Source: Martinezella rhizogenes
GTDB lineage: Bacteria > Pseudomonadota > Alphaproteobacteria > Rhizobiales > Rhizobiaceae
Assembly: GCF_007002745.1 (NCBI RefSeq)
Contig: NZ_SGNY01000001.1
Location: 620,001-684,000, forward strand
DNA: 64,000 nucleotides
Direction of reading: 5' to 3'
Under the pieces are notes generated by a model. That model was not told where the DNA came from, did no database searches, and worked only from the letters and a program-made list of their open reading frames with translations. A program made the position numbers and the translations under genes. Every line of letters begins with the position of its first letter. The first letter of the stretch is position 1. Positions 26,643 through 35,218 of this stretch are shown piece after piece.

Positions 26643-28841
26643 ATGGCGTTCCGATTTTCTCATATCGCCTTGACTGCTGCGCTGCTGACATCCGCAGCTT
26701 TCCCGGCCGCTGCCGAGCCGGTTTTCAACCGCATCGCATCTTTCCCGGTGGCGAAAAACCTGCCCGCAGACAAGGACGCCAAGTCCGTCACGTCGGCTGA
26801 AATCGTCACCGCCAGCGAAGATGGCAAGACGCTGATCTATTCGGACAGCCCGCTTGGTGGCATCGGCTTCATCGACATCACCGATGCCAAGGCCCCGAAG
26901 GCTGGCGGTGCGCTGCTGCTTGAAGGCGAGCCTACTTCGGTCGCCGTTGCTGGCCTCAAGGTTCTCGCCGGCGTCAACACGTCGGAAAGCTTCGTCAAGC
27001 CGTCAGGCAAGCTGGTAACGGTCGATATCGCCACCAAGAAGATCGAGGCAAGCTGTGATCTCGGCGGCCAGCCCGATTCGGTTGCCGTCTCTCCGGACAA
27101 GACCTTTGCCGCCATCGCAATCGAGAACGAGCGCGACGAAGAGGTGAACGAAGGCGCCGTGCCGCAGATGCCCGCCGGTTATCTGGTAACGGTTGGCCTG
27201 AAGAATGGCGTTGCCGATTGTGCGACGCTGAAGAAGATCGAGCTCACCGGTCTGGCCGAAATCGCCCCGGAAGATCCGGAGCCGGAATTTGTTTCGATCA
27301 ACGCCAATGGCGAAATCGCGCTCACGCTGCAGGAAAACAACCATATCGTTATCATCGACGGCAAGACCGGCACGGTGAAGACGCATTTCTCCGCCGGCAC
27401 GGTTGACCTCGAAGGCATCGACACGAAGTCGGACGGCCAGCTGAAGTTCACCGACAAGCAGGAAGGCCGCAAGCGCGAGCCGGACGCCGTGAAGTGGCTG
27501 GACAATGACCGTATCGTCATCGCCAATGAAGGTGACTGGCAGGGCGGATCGCGCGGCTTCACCATCTTCGACAAGACCGGCAAGCTTCTCTATGAAGCTG
27601 GCGCTTCGCTCGAGCACGCGGTTGCGGCCATCGGCCACTATCCGGAAAAGCGCTCCAAGGCCAAGGGCATCGAGCCGGAAGGTCTGGAAGCGGCAACATT
27701 CGGCGATCAGAAATATTTCTTCGTGCTTGCCGAGCGCGCCTCCGTCGTCGCTGTCTACAAGGACACCGGCAAGGAGCCGGAACTGACGCAGCTCCTGCCG
27801 TCGGGCGTTTCACCGGAAGGCGCAGTCGCCATTCCGTCGCGTAATCTTCTTGTTACGGCGAACGAGGTGGATCTGGTCGAAGACGGCGGTGTTCGCTCGC
27901 ATGTCATGATCTATGAGCGCGCTGAAGGCGAAGCAGCCTATCCGCAGCTGGTTTCCGCAACTGTCGACGGTGCACCGATCGGCTGGGGCGCTCTTTCGGG
28001 CCTGGTCGGCGATGCCGAGAAGCCCGGCATTCTTTATGCCGTTTCCGACTCGGTTTATGGCAACCAGCCGTCGATCTACACCATCGACGCAACGAAGAAG
28101 CCCGCCACCATCACCAGCGTGCTGCGCATCAAGCGTGACGGCATCGCTGCCCAGAAACTCGATATCGAAGGTATCACGCTGGACGGCAAGGGCGGCTTCT
28201 GGCTGGCCTCGGAAGGCGACAGCGCCAAGCTCGTCCCGCACGCGCTCTACAACGTCAATGCCAAGGGTGAAATCAAGGCTGAGATCGCCCTGCCGAAGGA
28301 ACTGCTTGCCGGCGACACCCGCTTCGGTTTCGAAGGCGTGACCATGATCGGCAAGGGCGACGACGCGACGCTGTGGATGGCTGTGCAGCGCGAATGGGGT
28401 ACGGACGAGAAGGGCTTCGTCAAGCTCGTCTCCTATAATCCGAAGTCCAAGGAATGGGGCGCCGTGCGTTACCCGCTCGACAAGACCGAGGCAGGCTGGA
28501 TCGGCCTTTCTGAAATCACTGCCCAGGGCGAATATGTCTATATCGTCGAGCGTGACAACCAGATCGGCGACAAGGCCAAGATCAAGAAGCTCTACCGCGT
28601 GGCGATCGCAGATCTGAAGCCGGGCAAGATCGGTGGCGAGCTGCCGCTGGTGGCCAAGCAGGAAGCGCATGACTTTCTGCCTGACCTGAAGGCCCAGACC
28701 AATGGTTACGTCGTCGACAAGCTCGAAGGCTTCACCTTCGACAAGGCCGGAACGGCCTATGCCGTGACCGACAATGACGGCGTGGACGATTCTTCCGGTG
28801 AGACGCTGTTCTTCAAGGTTGATATGAAGGCAATCAACTGA
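26643..28841 (+). CDS. Secreted esterase-like/phytase-family protein
   Basis: A 732-residue exported protein with a signal peptide (residues 1-24, ending FPAAAEP). The first half looks like a beta-propeller of repeated strands (for example SVTSAEIVTASEDGKTLIYSD, then GKLVTVDIATKKI, PDSVAVSPDKTFAAIAIE). The second half matches the 'esterase-like activity of phytase' domain, with IEPEGLEAATFGDQKYFFVLAE and KLDIEGITLDGKGGFWLASEGD as diagnostic segments and DKLEGFTFDKAGTAYAVTDNDGVDD close to the end. The acidic DNDGVDD suggests calcium binding. Substrate is uncertain; phosphate-ester hydrolysis in the periplasm is the family's presumed role. It is monocistronic, with a terminator 29 bp after the stop. 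Confidence 0.8.
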   Translation: MAFRFSHIALTAALLTSAAFPAAAEPVFNRIASFPVAKNLPADKDAKSVTSAEIVTASEDGKTLIYSDSPLGGIGFIDITDAKAPKAGGALLLEGEPTSVAVAGLKVLAGVNTSESFVKPSGKLVTVDIATKKIEASCDLGGQPDSVAVSPDKTFAAIAIENERDEEVNEGAVPQMPAGYLVTVGLKNGVADCATLKKIELTGLAEIAPEDPEPEFVSINANGEIALTLQENNHIVIIDGKTGTVKTHFSAGTVDLEGIDTKSDGQLKFTDKQEGRKREPDAVKWLDNDRIVIANEGDWQGGSRGFTIFDKTGKLLYEAGASLEHAVAAIGHYPEKRSKAKGIEPEGLEAATFGDQKYFFVLAERASVVAVYKDTGKEPELTQLLPSGVSPEGAVAIPSRNLLVTANEVDLVEDGGVRSHVMIYERAEGEAAYPQLVSATVDGAPIGWGALSGLVGDAEKPGILYAVSDSVYGNQPSIYTIDATKKPATITSVLRIKRDGIAAQKLDIEGITLDGKGGFWLASEGDSAKLVPHALYNVNAKGEIKAEIALPKELLAGDTRFGFEGVTMIGKGDDATLWMAVQREWGTDEKGFVKLVSYNPKSKEWGAVRYPLDKTEAGWIGLSEITAQGEYVYIVERDNQIGDKAKIKKLYRVAIADLKPGKIGGELPLVAKQEAHDFLPDLKAQTNGYVVDKLEGFTFDKAGTAYAVTDNDGVDDSSGETLFFKVDMKAIN

Positions 28842-28869
28842 TCGTACCGATTGGCTTCGCAAATGAGAA

Positions 28870-28896
28870 AAGCCGGGCACAGCCCGGCTTTTTTTG
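28870..28896 (+). terminator. Intrinsic terminator after the phytase-like gene
   Basis: AGCCGGGC-aca-GCCCGGCT is an 8-bp perfect stem with a 3-nt loop followed by seven T. It is among the strongest in the window. Confidence 0.92.
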
Positions 28897-29044
28897 TCGC
28901 TGAAGGCCCCCGGTGCGGCGGCGCGGTTTGCACGGCGTGTCGCAGCGCAGGCCGTCAAGGCTGGCATTGTCGCGTCGGGGATGGCTCAGAGAGAGACTTG
29001 TCGGGGGCTATTGGGGGGAAAAGCTGCGGACCGATGATAAAGGA

Positions 29045-29179
29045 TCACCGCCCCATGGAGTTCTTGCTTTTCGGAGTATCGCTTTTTTCCGAGTCCTGCT
29101 GGACCCAACGGAAGAAAATATAAACAGGCAGCGCAATAAGCGCGAGTGTTACAAACGCGTCGATCATGGTTTCATCCAT
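29045..29179 (-). CDS. Possible 44-residue single-helix membrane protein
   Basis: The minus strand from ATG at 29179 reads MDETMIDAFVTLALIALPVY, continues IFFRWVQQDSEKSDTPKSKN and ends SMGR before TGA. The predicted product has one hydrophobic helix (about residues 8-24), a short aromatic/basic boundary (FFRWV) and a polar, charged tail, which is the typical layout of real small membrane proteins. The ribosome binding site is weak (GGTAGA), and a second ATG lies four codons in. No family is recognised. It lies in a 590-bp gap between the phytase-like gene and tRNA-Val that has no other gene. The protein-like composition favours a gene, but conservation has not been tested. Confidence 0.4.
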   Translation of the reverse strand: MDETMIDAFVTLALIALPVYIFFRWVQQDSEKSDTPKSKNSMGR

Positions 29180-29490
29180 TATTTCTACCGTTCATCATGA
29201 AACGGCTCGAAAACAATGCCCGAAATCTGTTTAAAAAGTCTGAATCTGCTTATTTTTCGGTATGTTGCGGGGTGATACAGGGACTGGGAGAAGCTGTCGG
29301 AAACTGAAACAGGAGTACCGATTTGGCATGGGAAAAATCGCAAGACGATTCCATCCGCCTGAAACGCAGCCCCGACATCCATTGATGAGTGGGGCAGGGG
29401 GCGATTCCCTCTGCGAAGAATTTACGGAAAATAGAAATCGCATCCGATTGACATTCGGCTTCAAGCTCAAAAATTCTATAGGCTTGGAAA

Positions 29491-29566
29491 TGGTGGGCGA
29501 TGAGAGACTCGAACTCCCGACATCCTCGGTGTAAACGAGGCGCTCTACCAACTGAGCTAATCGCCC
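29491..29566 (-). tRNA. tRNA-Val (TAC anticodon)
   Basis: The minus strand gives a complete cloverleaf with an encoded CCA end. The acceptor strand is GGGCGAT, the D arm is GCTCAGTTGGTAGAGC, the anticodon arm is CCTCG-TTTACAC-CGAGG with anticodon TAC, and the T arm is GGGAGTTCGAGTCTCTC. In rhizobia a tRNA-Val commonly lies between hupB and nuoA. Confidence 0.96.
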
Positions 29567-29920
29567 TTCGCGTGTCTCGGATCATGTCCGCCGCGTCGGT
29601 GGCCGTGATGTATTCGGATCGGAAAAAAACCGCAAGGGCTTTTGTGAAGTTTTTTTGTTTTTTTTGCCGACAGCTTTTCCCTTCATCGAAGGTTGGCGGC
29701 GAAAAGCCGGGAACTGCGGGCTTTCCGGTAAAAACGAATCCGCAAGCGACCTTGAGAGACAGGCGGAAATCTTGCCTGAGACGCCCATGGCTGTGGACAA
29801 GTTTTTTGTTTTCGTTGGGAAAAGCCTGCAGAACAGGGCATTTGCGCCAGCGCCCGTCATAGGCCTCTCAGTTTTTCCCGATCAAAATGCAGAAGCTTAT
29901 TCTTTTGTCGTGAAACCTGC
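29567..29920. other. Intergenic region between tRNA-Val and tRNA-Asp
   Basis: No gene is supported. The region has long T/A runs (29650-29665 and 29799-29812) and should contain the tRNA-Val promoter on the minus strand. Open frames over the tRNA genes on either strand are shadows. Confidence 0.4.
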
Positions 29921-29949
29921 TTGACACCCCCGCACGAACGCCGTAGTTA
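29921..29949 (+). promoter_or_regulatory. Promoter of the tRNA-Asp pair
   Basis: TTGACA (29921-29926) and TAGTTA (29944-29949) are separated by 17 bp and lie 64 bp before the first tRNA-Asp. The -35 is a perfect consensus. Confidence 0.75.
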
Positions 29950-30012
29950 GCCGCTCAACGAACAGCCGAGGCTGGTTCGTACGGCGGGACAAGGTCCTGT
30001 CCGTCAGGAGAT

Positions 30013-30089
30013 GCGGGTGTAGCTCAGTTGGTTAGAGTGCCGGCCTGTCACGCCGGAGGTCGCGGGTTCGAGCCCCGTCACTCGCGCCA
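30013..30089 (+). tRNA. tRNA-Asp (GTC anticodon), copy 1
   Basis: A 77-nt gene with an encoded CCA end. The acceptor stem is GCGGGTG with CACTCGC (one G-T pair), the anticodon loop is CTGTCAC giving anticodon GTC, and the T arm is CGGGTTCGAGCCCCG. It is followed 42 bp later by a near-identical copy; the D loop here reads CAGTTGG. Confidence 0.96.
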
Positions 30090-30131
30090 TCCTGTTCCTC
30101 GGAAATAAACGCAGATGAATATCTGCGATGC

Positions 30132-30208
30132 GCGGGTGTAGCTCAGTCGGTTAGAGTGCCGGCCTGTCACGCCGGAGGTCGCGGGTTCGAGCCCCGTCAC
30201 TCGCGCCA
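30132..30208 (+). tRNA. tRNA-Asp (GTC anticodon), copy 2
   Basis: Identical to the first copy in all stems and loops except one D-loop base (CAGTCGG instead of CAGTTGG). The two are probably cut from one precursor driven by the promoter at 29921. The 42-bp spacer has no structure of note. Confidence 0.96.
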
Positions 30209-30644
30209 TTTCTCTTCCTGAAATGACTCCCAGAAAAAGCCATCCGAAGCGCCAGCCAGGCGCGTTTGCATGGGCGATTTCACCGCCTGATTCCGCTCCG
30301 CGCAAGCACGATTTTTCCTGCCTTTTTCACTCAAGTTTCGATTTCTGAAAATCGTCACTTCGGTGCCTTTTTGACGTAAAATTCGTGTGACTTTTTTGCG
30401 GTTGCGTCCTTCAATCGATTATTATTGTATTTGAGGGGCTTAGGTCGGAATTGTGGCCCAAATTTGCGTCAATTCGGGCAATATTGTTGCCAATCAATGC
30501 GGCAGGTGTCTTGAAATGGTGCCTAAACTCTTGCAGAGAGGGCGCGGCTGCGCTAACCACTTTGGCGTTGCAACATATTTGTGCGCCTTGAGACTTATCA
30601 GTCGCAAAGGCAGGTCCGGCACCCGGCCGGGCAAGGAAGAGACC
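30209..30644. other. Upstream region of the nuo operon
   Basis: This 436-bp stretch has no supported gene. A possible promoter is CTTGCA (30530-30535), a 17-bp spacer, then CTAACC (30553-30558), about 87 bp before nuoA. An AT-rich block lies at 30410-30435. An open frame in phase with nuoA extends upstream to 30453 but is not family-like. Confidence 0.4.
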
Positions 30645-31010
30645 ATGACTGAACTCCTCAGTTCCTACATTCCGATCGCAATATTCATCGGTATCGCTCT
30701 TGTCATTGGCCTGGCGCTTCTCATTGCGCCGTTTGCTGTCGCTTACAAGGCGCCGGACCCGGAAAAGCTTTCCGCTTTCGAGTGCGGTTTCAATGCCTTC
30801 GACGACGCCCGCATGAAGTTTGATATCCGCTTTTACCTGGTGTCGATCCTCTTCATCATCTTCGATCTGGAAGTGGCCTTCCTGTTCCCGTGGGCGGTGT
30901 CCTTCGGTGACATGGGCTGGTTCGGTTTCTGGTCGATGATGGTGTTTCTTGGCGTCCTCACCATCGGCTTTATCTATGAGTGGAAGAAGGGAGCGCTGGA
31001 ATGGGCATGA
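30645..31010 (+). CDS. nuoA: NADH-quinone oxidoreductase subunit A
   Basis: Complex I membrane subunit A (ND3), 121 residues with three helices. The start [21 protein letters not shown] is followed by the conserved loop [36 protein letters not shown] in its usual two blocks: ECGF with its conserved Cys, and [12 protein letters not shown]. The ATG at 30645 is preceded by AAGGAAGAG. The gene overlaps nuoB by 10 bp and heads a single long operon that runs to nuoN. Confidence 0.97.
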   Translation: MTELLSSYIPIAIFIGIALVIGLALLIAPFAVAYKAPDPEKLSAFECGFNAFDDARMKFDIRFYLVSILFIIFDLEVAFLFPWAVSFGDMGWFGFWSMMVFLGVLTIGFIYEWKKGALEWA

Positions 31011-31585
31011 GCCAGAACAACAGCACGCTCGTTGCGCCGCAGCCGAAGGGGATCATCGATCCCTCGACCGGCAAGCCTGTTGGCAGCAACGATGCCTACT
31101 TCACGGAAATCAATGACGAGCTGGCCGACAAGGGCTTCCTCGTCACCTCGACCGACGAGCTGATCACCTGGGCGCGTACCGGCTCCCTGATGTGGATGCA
31201 GTTCGGTCTCGCCTGCTGCGCCGTTGAAGGCCTGATGCAGGCTTCCGGTCCGCGTTATGACATGGAGCGCTTCGGTGTCGCCCCGCGCGCTTCGCCGCGC
31301 CAGTCTGACGTGATGATCGTTGCCGGCACGCTGACCAACAAGATGGCGCCGGCGCTGCGCAAGGTCTATGACCAGATGCCTGAGCCGCGTTACGTCATTT
31401 CCATGGGCTCCTGCGCCAATGGCGGCGGTTATTACCACTATTCCTACGCCGTGGTGCGCGGTTGCGACCGTGTCGTGCCGGTGGATATTTACGTTCCGGG
31501 CTGTCCCCCCACGGCGGAAGCGCTGCTTTACGGCGTTCTTCTGCTGCAGAAGAAGATCCGGCGTACCGGTACGATCGAGCGCTAA
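31001..31585 (+). CDS. nuoB: NADH-quinone oxidoreductase subunit B
   Basis: Complex I subunit carrying the terminal [4Fe-4S] cluster N2, 194 residues. The cluster cysteines are visible: Cys72-Cys73 in FGLACCAVE, Cys138 in [13 protein letters not shown] and Cys168 in [13 protein letters not shown]. An oddity is that the segment after CCAVE reads [11 protein letters not shown], where most bacterial NuoB sequences have MMQxSMPRYD close to the quinone pocket. The ATG at 31001 overlaps the end of nuoA; a second ATG at 31007 forms an ATGA overlap and is also possible. Confidence 0.97.
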   Translation: MGMSQNNSTLVAPQPKGIIDPSTGKPVGSNDAYFTEINDELADKGFLVTSTDELITWARTGSLMWMQFGLACCAVEGLMQASGPRYDMERFGVAPRASPRQSDVMIVAGTLTNKMAPALRKVYDQMPEPRYVISMGSCANGGGYYHYSYAVVRGCDRVVPVDIYVPGCPPTAEALLYGVLLLQKKIRRTGTIER

Positions 31586-31605
31586 GGGCAAAGGACGGAT
31601 AGATA

Positions 31606-32208
31606 ATGAGCGAAGCTCTCAACGATCTTGCTGCTTACGTTAAGGAAGCGCGCGGTTCTCTCGTGGTATCTGCCGATATCGCCTATGGCGAGCTGACGCT
31701 GAACACGACAACTGAAAGCGTGATTGCGCTTTTGACCTTCCTGCGCGACGATGTGCAGTGCGGTTTCGTCAACATCATCGATATTTGCGGCGTTGACTGG
31801 CCGCAGCGCGAAAAGCGTTTCGATGTCGTCTACCATCTTCTGTCGCCGCGCCAGAATCTGCGCGTGCGCATCAAGCTGCAAGTGGCGGAAGACGAGGGCG
31901 TTCCTTCATCGACCTCCGTCTACATGGGCGCGGAATGGTTCGAGCGCGAAGCCTGGGATATGTATGGCATTCCTTTCGAGGGCCATAAGGACCTGCGCCG
32001 CATCCTCACGGATTACGGTTTTGAAGGCCATCCGCTGCGCAAGGATTTTCCGGTTACCGGCTTTGTGGAAGTGCGTTACGATGACGTTCTGAAGCGGGTT
32101 CTTTATGAACCGGTCGAACTGAAGCAGGAATTCCGTAACTTCGACTTCCTTTCCCCTTGGGAAGGAACCGAATATGTTCTCCCGGGTGACGAAAAGGCCA
32201 AGCAATGA
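31606..32208 (+). CDS. nuoC: NADH-quinone oxidoreductase subunit C
   Basis: Peripheral complex I subunit (30-kDa), 200 residues, separate from NuoD as in most alphaproteobacteria and mitochondria. The signature [39 protein letters not shown] is present in its two halves ([10 protein letters not shown] and GHPLRKDFP). The stop overlaps the start of the next cistron by ATGA, indicating translational coupling with the inserted GFA-like gene rather than directly with nuoD. Confidence 0.97.
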   Translation: MSEALNDLAAYVKEARGSLVVSADIAYGELTLNTTTESVIALLTFLRDDVQCGFVNIIDICGVDWPQREKRFDVVYHLLSPRQNLRVRIKLQVAEDEGVPSSTSVYMGAEWFEREAWDMYGIPFEGHKDLRRILTDYGFEGHPLRKDFPVTGFVEVRYDDVLKRVLYEPVELKQEFRNFDFLSPWEGTEYVLPGDEKAKQ

Positions 32209-32633
32209 GCCAAGCCCCCGCGACAGAGCATGGACAATGTCTTTGCGGCGCCGTTGGCTTTAATGCCGGCATTGGCGCCCGCGAATTCGGCGTTTGCCAT
32301 TGCTCCATGTGCCGCCGCTGGTCCGGCGGTGCGTTCATGGCTGTCGAATGCACCGGCGTTTCCTTTGAAAACGAAGAACACCTTGGCGTCTTTTCCTCCT
32401 CGGAATGGGGCGAGCGTTGCTTCTGCACGAATTGCGGCAGCACCTTGATGTGGCGTTCCAAGGATGGCCAACATCTGGCCGTGTCGCTACAGGCTTTCGA
32501 CAACCCTTCCAGTTTCACGTTCGCGTCGCAGATTTTCACGGATGAAAAGCCTTCGAGCTATTCTTTCGCAGAAACCACGCAGAACATGACCGGCCCCGAA
32601 TTCATCGCCATGATCACCTCGGCGGAGCACTAG
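32205..32633 (+). CDS. GFA-fold zinc protein inserted in the nuo operon
   Basis: A 142-residue protein of the glutathione-dependent formaldehyde-activating enzyme (GFA/CENP-V) fold. The zinc-ligand pattern is complete: Cys12-x-Cys14 (GQCLCGAV), Cys31-x-Cys33-x2-Cys36 ([15 protein letters not shown]) and Cys72-x-Cys74-x2-Cys77 ([10 protein letters not shown]). Such proteins bind glutathione adducts in some members, but most have no known reaction. It overlaps nuoC by 4 bp and ends 1 bp before the nuoD ATG, so it must be expressed with complex I. Nothing in the sequence shows a part in complex I assembly; a link to thiol or metal handling is speculation. Confidence 0.88.
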   Translation: MSQAPATEHGQCLCGAVGFNAGIGAREFGVCHCSMCRRWSGGAFMAVECTGVSFENEEHLGVFSSSEWGERCFCTNCGSTLMWRSKDGQHLAVSLQAFDNPSSFTFASQIFTDEKPSSYSFAETTQNMTGPEFIAMITSAEH

Positions 32634-32634
32634 A

Positions 32635-33825
32635 ATGACTGAGCATAACGTCCGCAATTTCACGATCAACTTCGGTCCGGAACACCCGTCCGCGCACGGT
32701 GTGCTGCGTCTGGTTCTGGAACTGGACGGCGAAATCGTCGAGCGCGTCGATCCGCATATCGGTCTTCTGCATCGCGGCACCGAAAAGCTGATCGAGACCA
32801 AGACCTATTTGCAGGCAGTTCCCTATTTCGACCGTCTCGACTACGTCGCGCCGATGAACCAGGAACACGCTTTCGCGCTCGCCGTCGAAAAGCTGCTCGG
32901 CCTTGAAATCCCCATGCGCGGCCAGCTGATCCGCGTGCTTTATTCGGAAATCGGCCGCATCCTGTCGCACATCATGAACGTCACGACGCAGGCCATGGAC
33001 GTTGGTGCCATGACGCCCCCGGTCTGGGGTTTCGAAGAGCGCGAAAAGCTGATGGTGTTCTATGAGCGCGCCTGTGGCGCCCGCATGCACTCGGCTTACG
33101 TTCGTCCGGGCGGCGTGCATCAGGACCTGCCGCCGGAGCTGGTGGACGATATCGGCAAGTGGTGCGATCCGTTCCTCACCGTTCTCGACAATATCGAAGG
33201 CCTGTTGACCGACAACCGCATCTACAAGCAGCGTAACGTCGATATCGGCGTCGTCTCGCTTGAAGACGCCTTTGCCTGGGGTTTCACAGGCGTGATGGTG
33301 CGTGGCTCGGGCGCTGCCTGGGATTTGCGTCGTTCGCAGCCTTACGAGTGCTATTCCGATCTGGAATTCGACATTCCCGTCGGCAAGAACGGCGACTGCT
33401 ATGATCGCTACCTGATCCGCATGCAGGAAATGCGCGAATCGGTAAAGATCATGAAGCAGTGCGTTGATCTTCTGTCCGGCAAGCATCGCATCGGCCCGGT
33501 CTCCTCGCTTGACGGCAAGGTGGTTCCGCCCAAGCGCGGCGAGATGAAGCGGTCGATGGAAGCTTTGATCCACCACTTCAAGCTTTACACCGAAGGTTAC
33601 CACGTTCCCGCCGGCGAAGTTTACGCCGCCGTCGAAGCGCCGAAGGGCGAGTTCGGCGTCTATGTGGTCGCCGATGGCTCTAACAAGCCTTACCGCTGCA
33701 AGATCCGCGCTCCGGGTTATGCGCATCTGCAGGCGATGGATTTCCTGTGCAAGGGCCATCAGCTTGCTGACGTTACAGCCGTGCTCGGCTCCCTCGACAT
33801 CGTGTTCGGGGAGGTCGACCGCTGA
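32635..33825 (+). CDS. nuoD: NADH-quinone oxidoreductase subunit D
   Basis: Complex I 49-kDa subunit, 396 residues, forming the quinone-binding cavity together with NuoB. Diagnostic segments are [57 protein letters not shown], and the C-terminal end [12 protein letters not shown]. The His and Tyr that contact quinone headgroups (in PSAHG and YFDRLDY) are present. Its stop overlaps the start of the small exported protein gene (TGATG). Confidence 0.98.
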   Translation: MTEHNVRNFTINFGPEHPSAHGVLRLVLELDGEIVERVDPHIGLLHRGTEKLIETKTYLQAVPYFDRLDYVAPMNQEHAFALAVEKLLGLEIPMRGQLIRVLYSEIGRILSHIMNVTTQAMDVGAMTPPVWGFEEREKLMVFYERACGARMHSAYVRPGGVHQDLPPELVDDIGKWCDPFLTVLDNIEGLLTDNRIYKQRNVDIGVVSLEDAFAWGFTGVMVRGSGAAWDLRRSQPYECYSDLEFDIPVGKNGDCYDRYLIRMQEMRESVKIMKQCVDLLSGKHRIGPVSSLDGKVVPPKRGEMKRSMEALIHHFKLYTEGYHVPAGEVYAAVEAPKGEFGVYVVADGSNKPYRCKIRAPGYAHLQAMDFLCKGHQLADVTAVLGSLDIVFGEVDR

Positions 33826-34085
33826 TGCGTCTGCCGCTGGCCATATTGGCTCTTCTTGCTGCGATGTCTGCCCCCGTTCTCGCCCAGACGGCGACGGATG
33901 AGGGCGGCGTGTCGCTGTCAAGCGGCGGCGGTTCAACCATCAAGCAGCTTCTGTCGTCGGGATACGAGATCAAGGCCTCGGTTCCGAATGGCAGCAAGTT
34001 CATTGTGTTCATGCAAAAAGACAAGGCGGCTTACGCCTGCGAATTCGTCACGGTGGCGAGATCGCGTTGTGAGACGTTAAACTGA
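33825..34085 (+). CDS. Small exported protein inserted in the nuo operon
   Basis: An 86-residue precursor with a clear signal peptide ([21 protein letters not shown]) and a mature part of about 66 residues. The mature part contains STIKQLLSSGYEIKASVP and FIVFMQKDKAAYACEFVTV, ending RSRCETLN, with two cysteines that could form a disulfide in the periplasm. I do not recognise a named family. It overlaps nuoD by one base and is 16 bp before nuoE, so it is translated from the complex I message. A periplasmic role next to complex I is only suggested by position. Confidence 0.75.
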   Translation: MRLPLAILALLAAMSAPVLAQTATDEGGVSLSSGGGSTIKQLLSSGYEIKASVPNGSKFIVFMQKDKAAYACEFVTVARSRCETLN

Positions 34086-34101
34086 AAAGGCGTGAGGAAG
34101 T

Positions 34102-35208
34102 ATGTCCGTTCGTCGACTAGCCGAAGATCAGTTCCAGCCCGTGGCGTTTGCCTTCAACGCGGATAATACCGTTTGGGCGGAAAAGACGATCAAGAAATAT
34201 CCCGAGGGACGCCAGCAATCGGCTGTCATCCCGCTGCTCATGCGTGCGCAGGAGCAGGACGGCTGGGTTACCCGCGCCGCCATCGAAAAGATCGCTGACA
34301 TGCTGGATATGGCCTATATCCGCGTCATGGAAGTGGCGACCTTCTATACCCAGTTCCAGCTGAAGCCGGTCGGCACGCGCGCCCACGTTCAGGTCTGCGG
34401 CACCACGCCCTGCATGCTGCGCGGTTCCGAAGCGCTGATGGATGTTTGCCGCAAGAAGATCCACCACGATCCGCTGCACACCAATGAGAGCGGCACGCTG
34501 TCCTGGGAAGAAGTGGAATGTCAGGGCGCCTGCGTCAACGCGCCGATGGTCATCATTTTCAAGGATGCCTATGAGGACCTGACGCCCGAGCGCCTGGAAG
34601 AAATCATCGACACGTTCGAGGCAGGCAAGGGTGACACGGTCAAGACCGGCCCGCAGATCGACCGTCACGAGTCGGTTCCAGTCGGTGGATTGACGACGCT
34701 GACGGAAGAGATCAAGCCTGACCGTTCCAATCTCGACAAGCCGGCCGAAGTGCCTGCGGATGCCGCACCGGTTCCGCCGTCCAATGCCGCCAAGCCGAAG
34801 ACGGACGCGCCGGAAACCGATCCGAAGCTGAAGACGCCGGCGAATGAGCCGAAGGCTGCGGAAGCCAATGTAAAGACCGTCGAAAAGGAAGCTTCCGGAA
34901 CGGCTGCGGCGGCAAAGCCGTCGCTCGATTCCAAGGATCGTCCGGCCGGCATCGAACGCCCGGCGACGCCTGACGACCTGAAGCTCATTTCCGGCGTTGG
35001 TCCGAAGATCGAAGGCACGCTGCACGAGCTCGGCATCTTCACCTTCGCGCAGGTCGCCGGCTGGAAAAAGGCCGAATGCGACTGGGTCGACGGTTATCTG
35101 AATTTCAAGGGCCGCATCGAACGCGACGAGTGGATCAAGCAGGCCGAGGCGCTCGCCAAGGGTGGCGAAGCCGAGTATATCAGGGTCTTCGGCAAGAAGC
35201 CGCGGTAA
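34102..35208 (+). CDS. nuoE: NADH-quinone oxidoreductase subunit E with C-terminal extension
   Basis: Complex I 24-kDa subunit. Residues 1 to about 190 are the usual thioredoxin-like [2Fe-2S] domain, with VCGTTPCMLRG and CQGACVNAPM giving the four cluster cysteines and YPEGRQQSAVIPLLMRAQEQ near the start. Bacterial NuoE is normally 160-200 residues, but this one has 368. The extra part is a lysine/proline/alanine-rich linker (about 195-285) and a final helix-hairpin-helix-like domain (DDLKLISGVGPKIEGTLHELGI, then FAQVAGWKKAECDWVDGYL). Similar tails occur in other rhizobial NuoE proteins; their role is unknown. Confidence 0.96.
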   Translation: MSVRRLAEDQFQPVAFAFNADNTVWAEKTIKKYPEGRQQSAVIPLLMRAQEQDGWVTRAAIEKIADMLDMAYIRVMEVATFYTQFQLKPVGTRAHVQVCGTTPCMLRGSEALMDVCRKKIHHDPLHTNESGTLSWEEVECQGACVNAPMVIIFKDAYEDLTPERLEEIIDTFEAGKGDTVKTGPQIDRHESVPVGGLTTLTEEIKPDRSNLDKPAEVPADAAPVPPSNAAKPKTDAPETDPKLKTPANEPKAAEANVKTVEKEASGTAAAAKPSLDSKDRPAGIERPATPDDLKLISGVGPKIEGTLHELGIFTFAQVAGWKKAECDWVDGYLNFKGRIERDEWIKQAEALAKGGEAEYIRVFGKKPR

Positions 35209-35218
35209 GAGGTGAAGC

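Noticed and set aside
29231-29585. Overlapping frames across tRNA-Val on both strands
   Set aside because: They include the whole tRNA gene and show typical tRNA-derived pseudo-peptides.
29650-29665. T-rich run as a terminator after tRNA-Val or an RNA gene
   Set aside because: No stem precedes it on the plus strand, and tRNA-Val is transcribed away from it.
30078-30305. Minus-strand frame over the second tRNA-Asp gene
   Set aside because: It reads through a tRNA; the translated SGVTGRHSNRLSYTR-type text is a well-known spurious product of tRNA genes.
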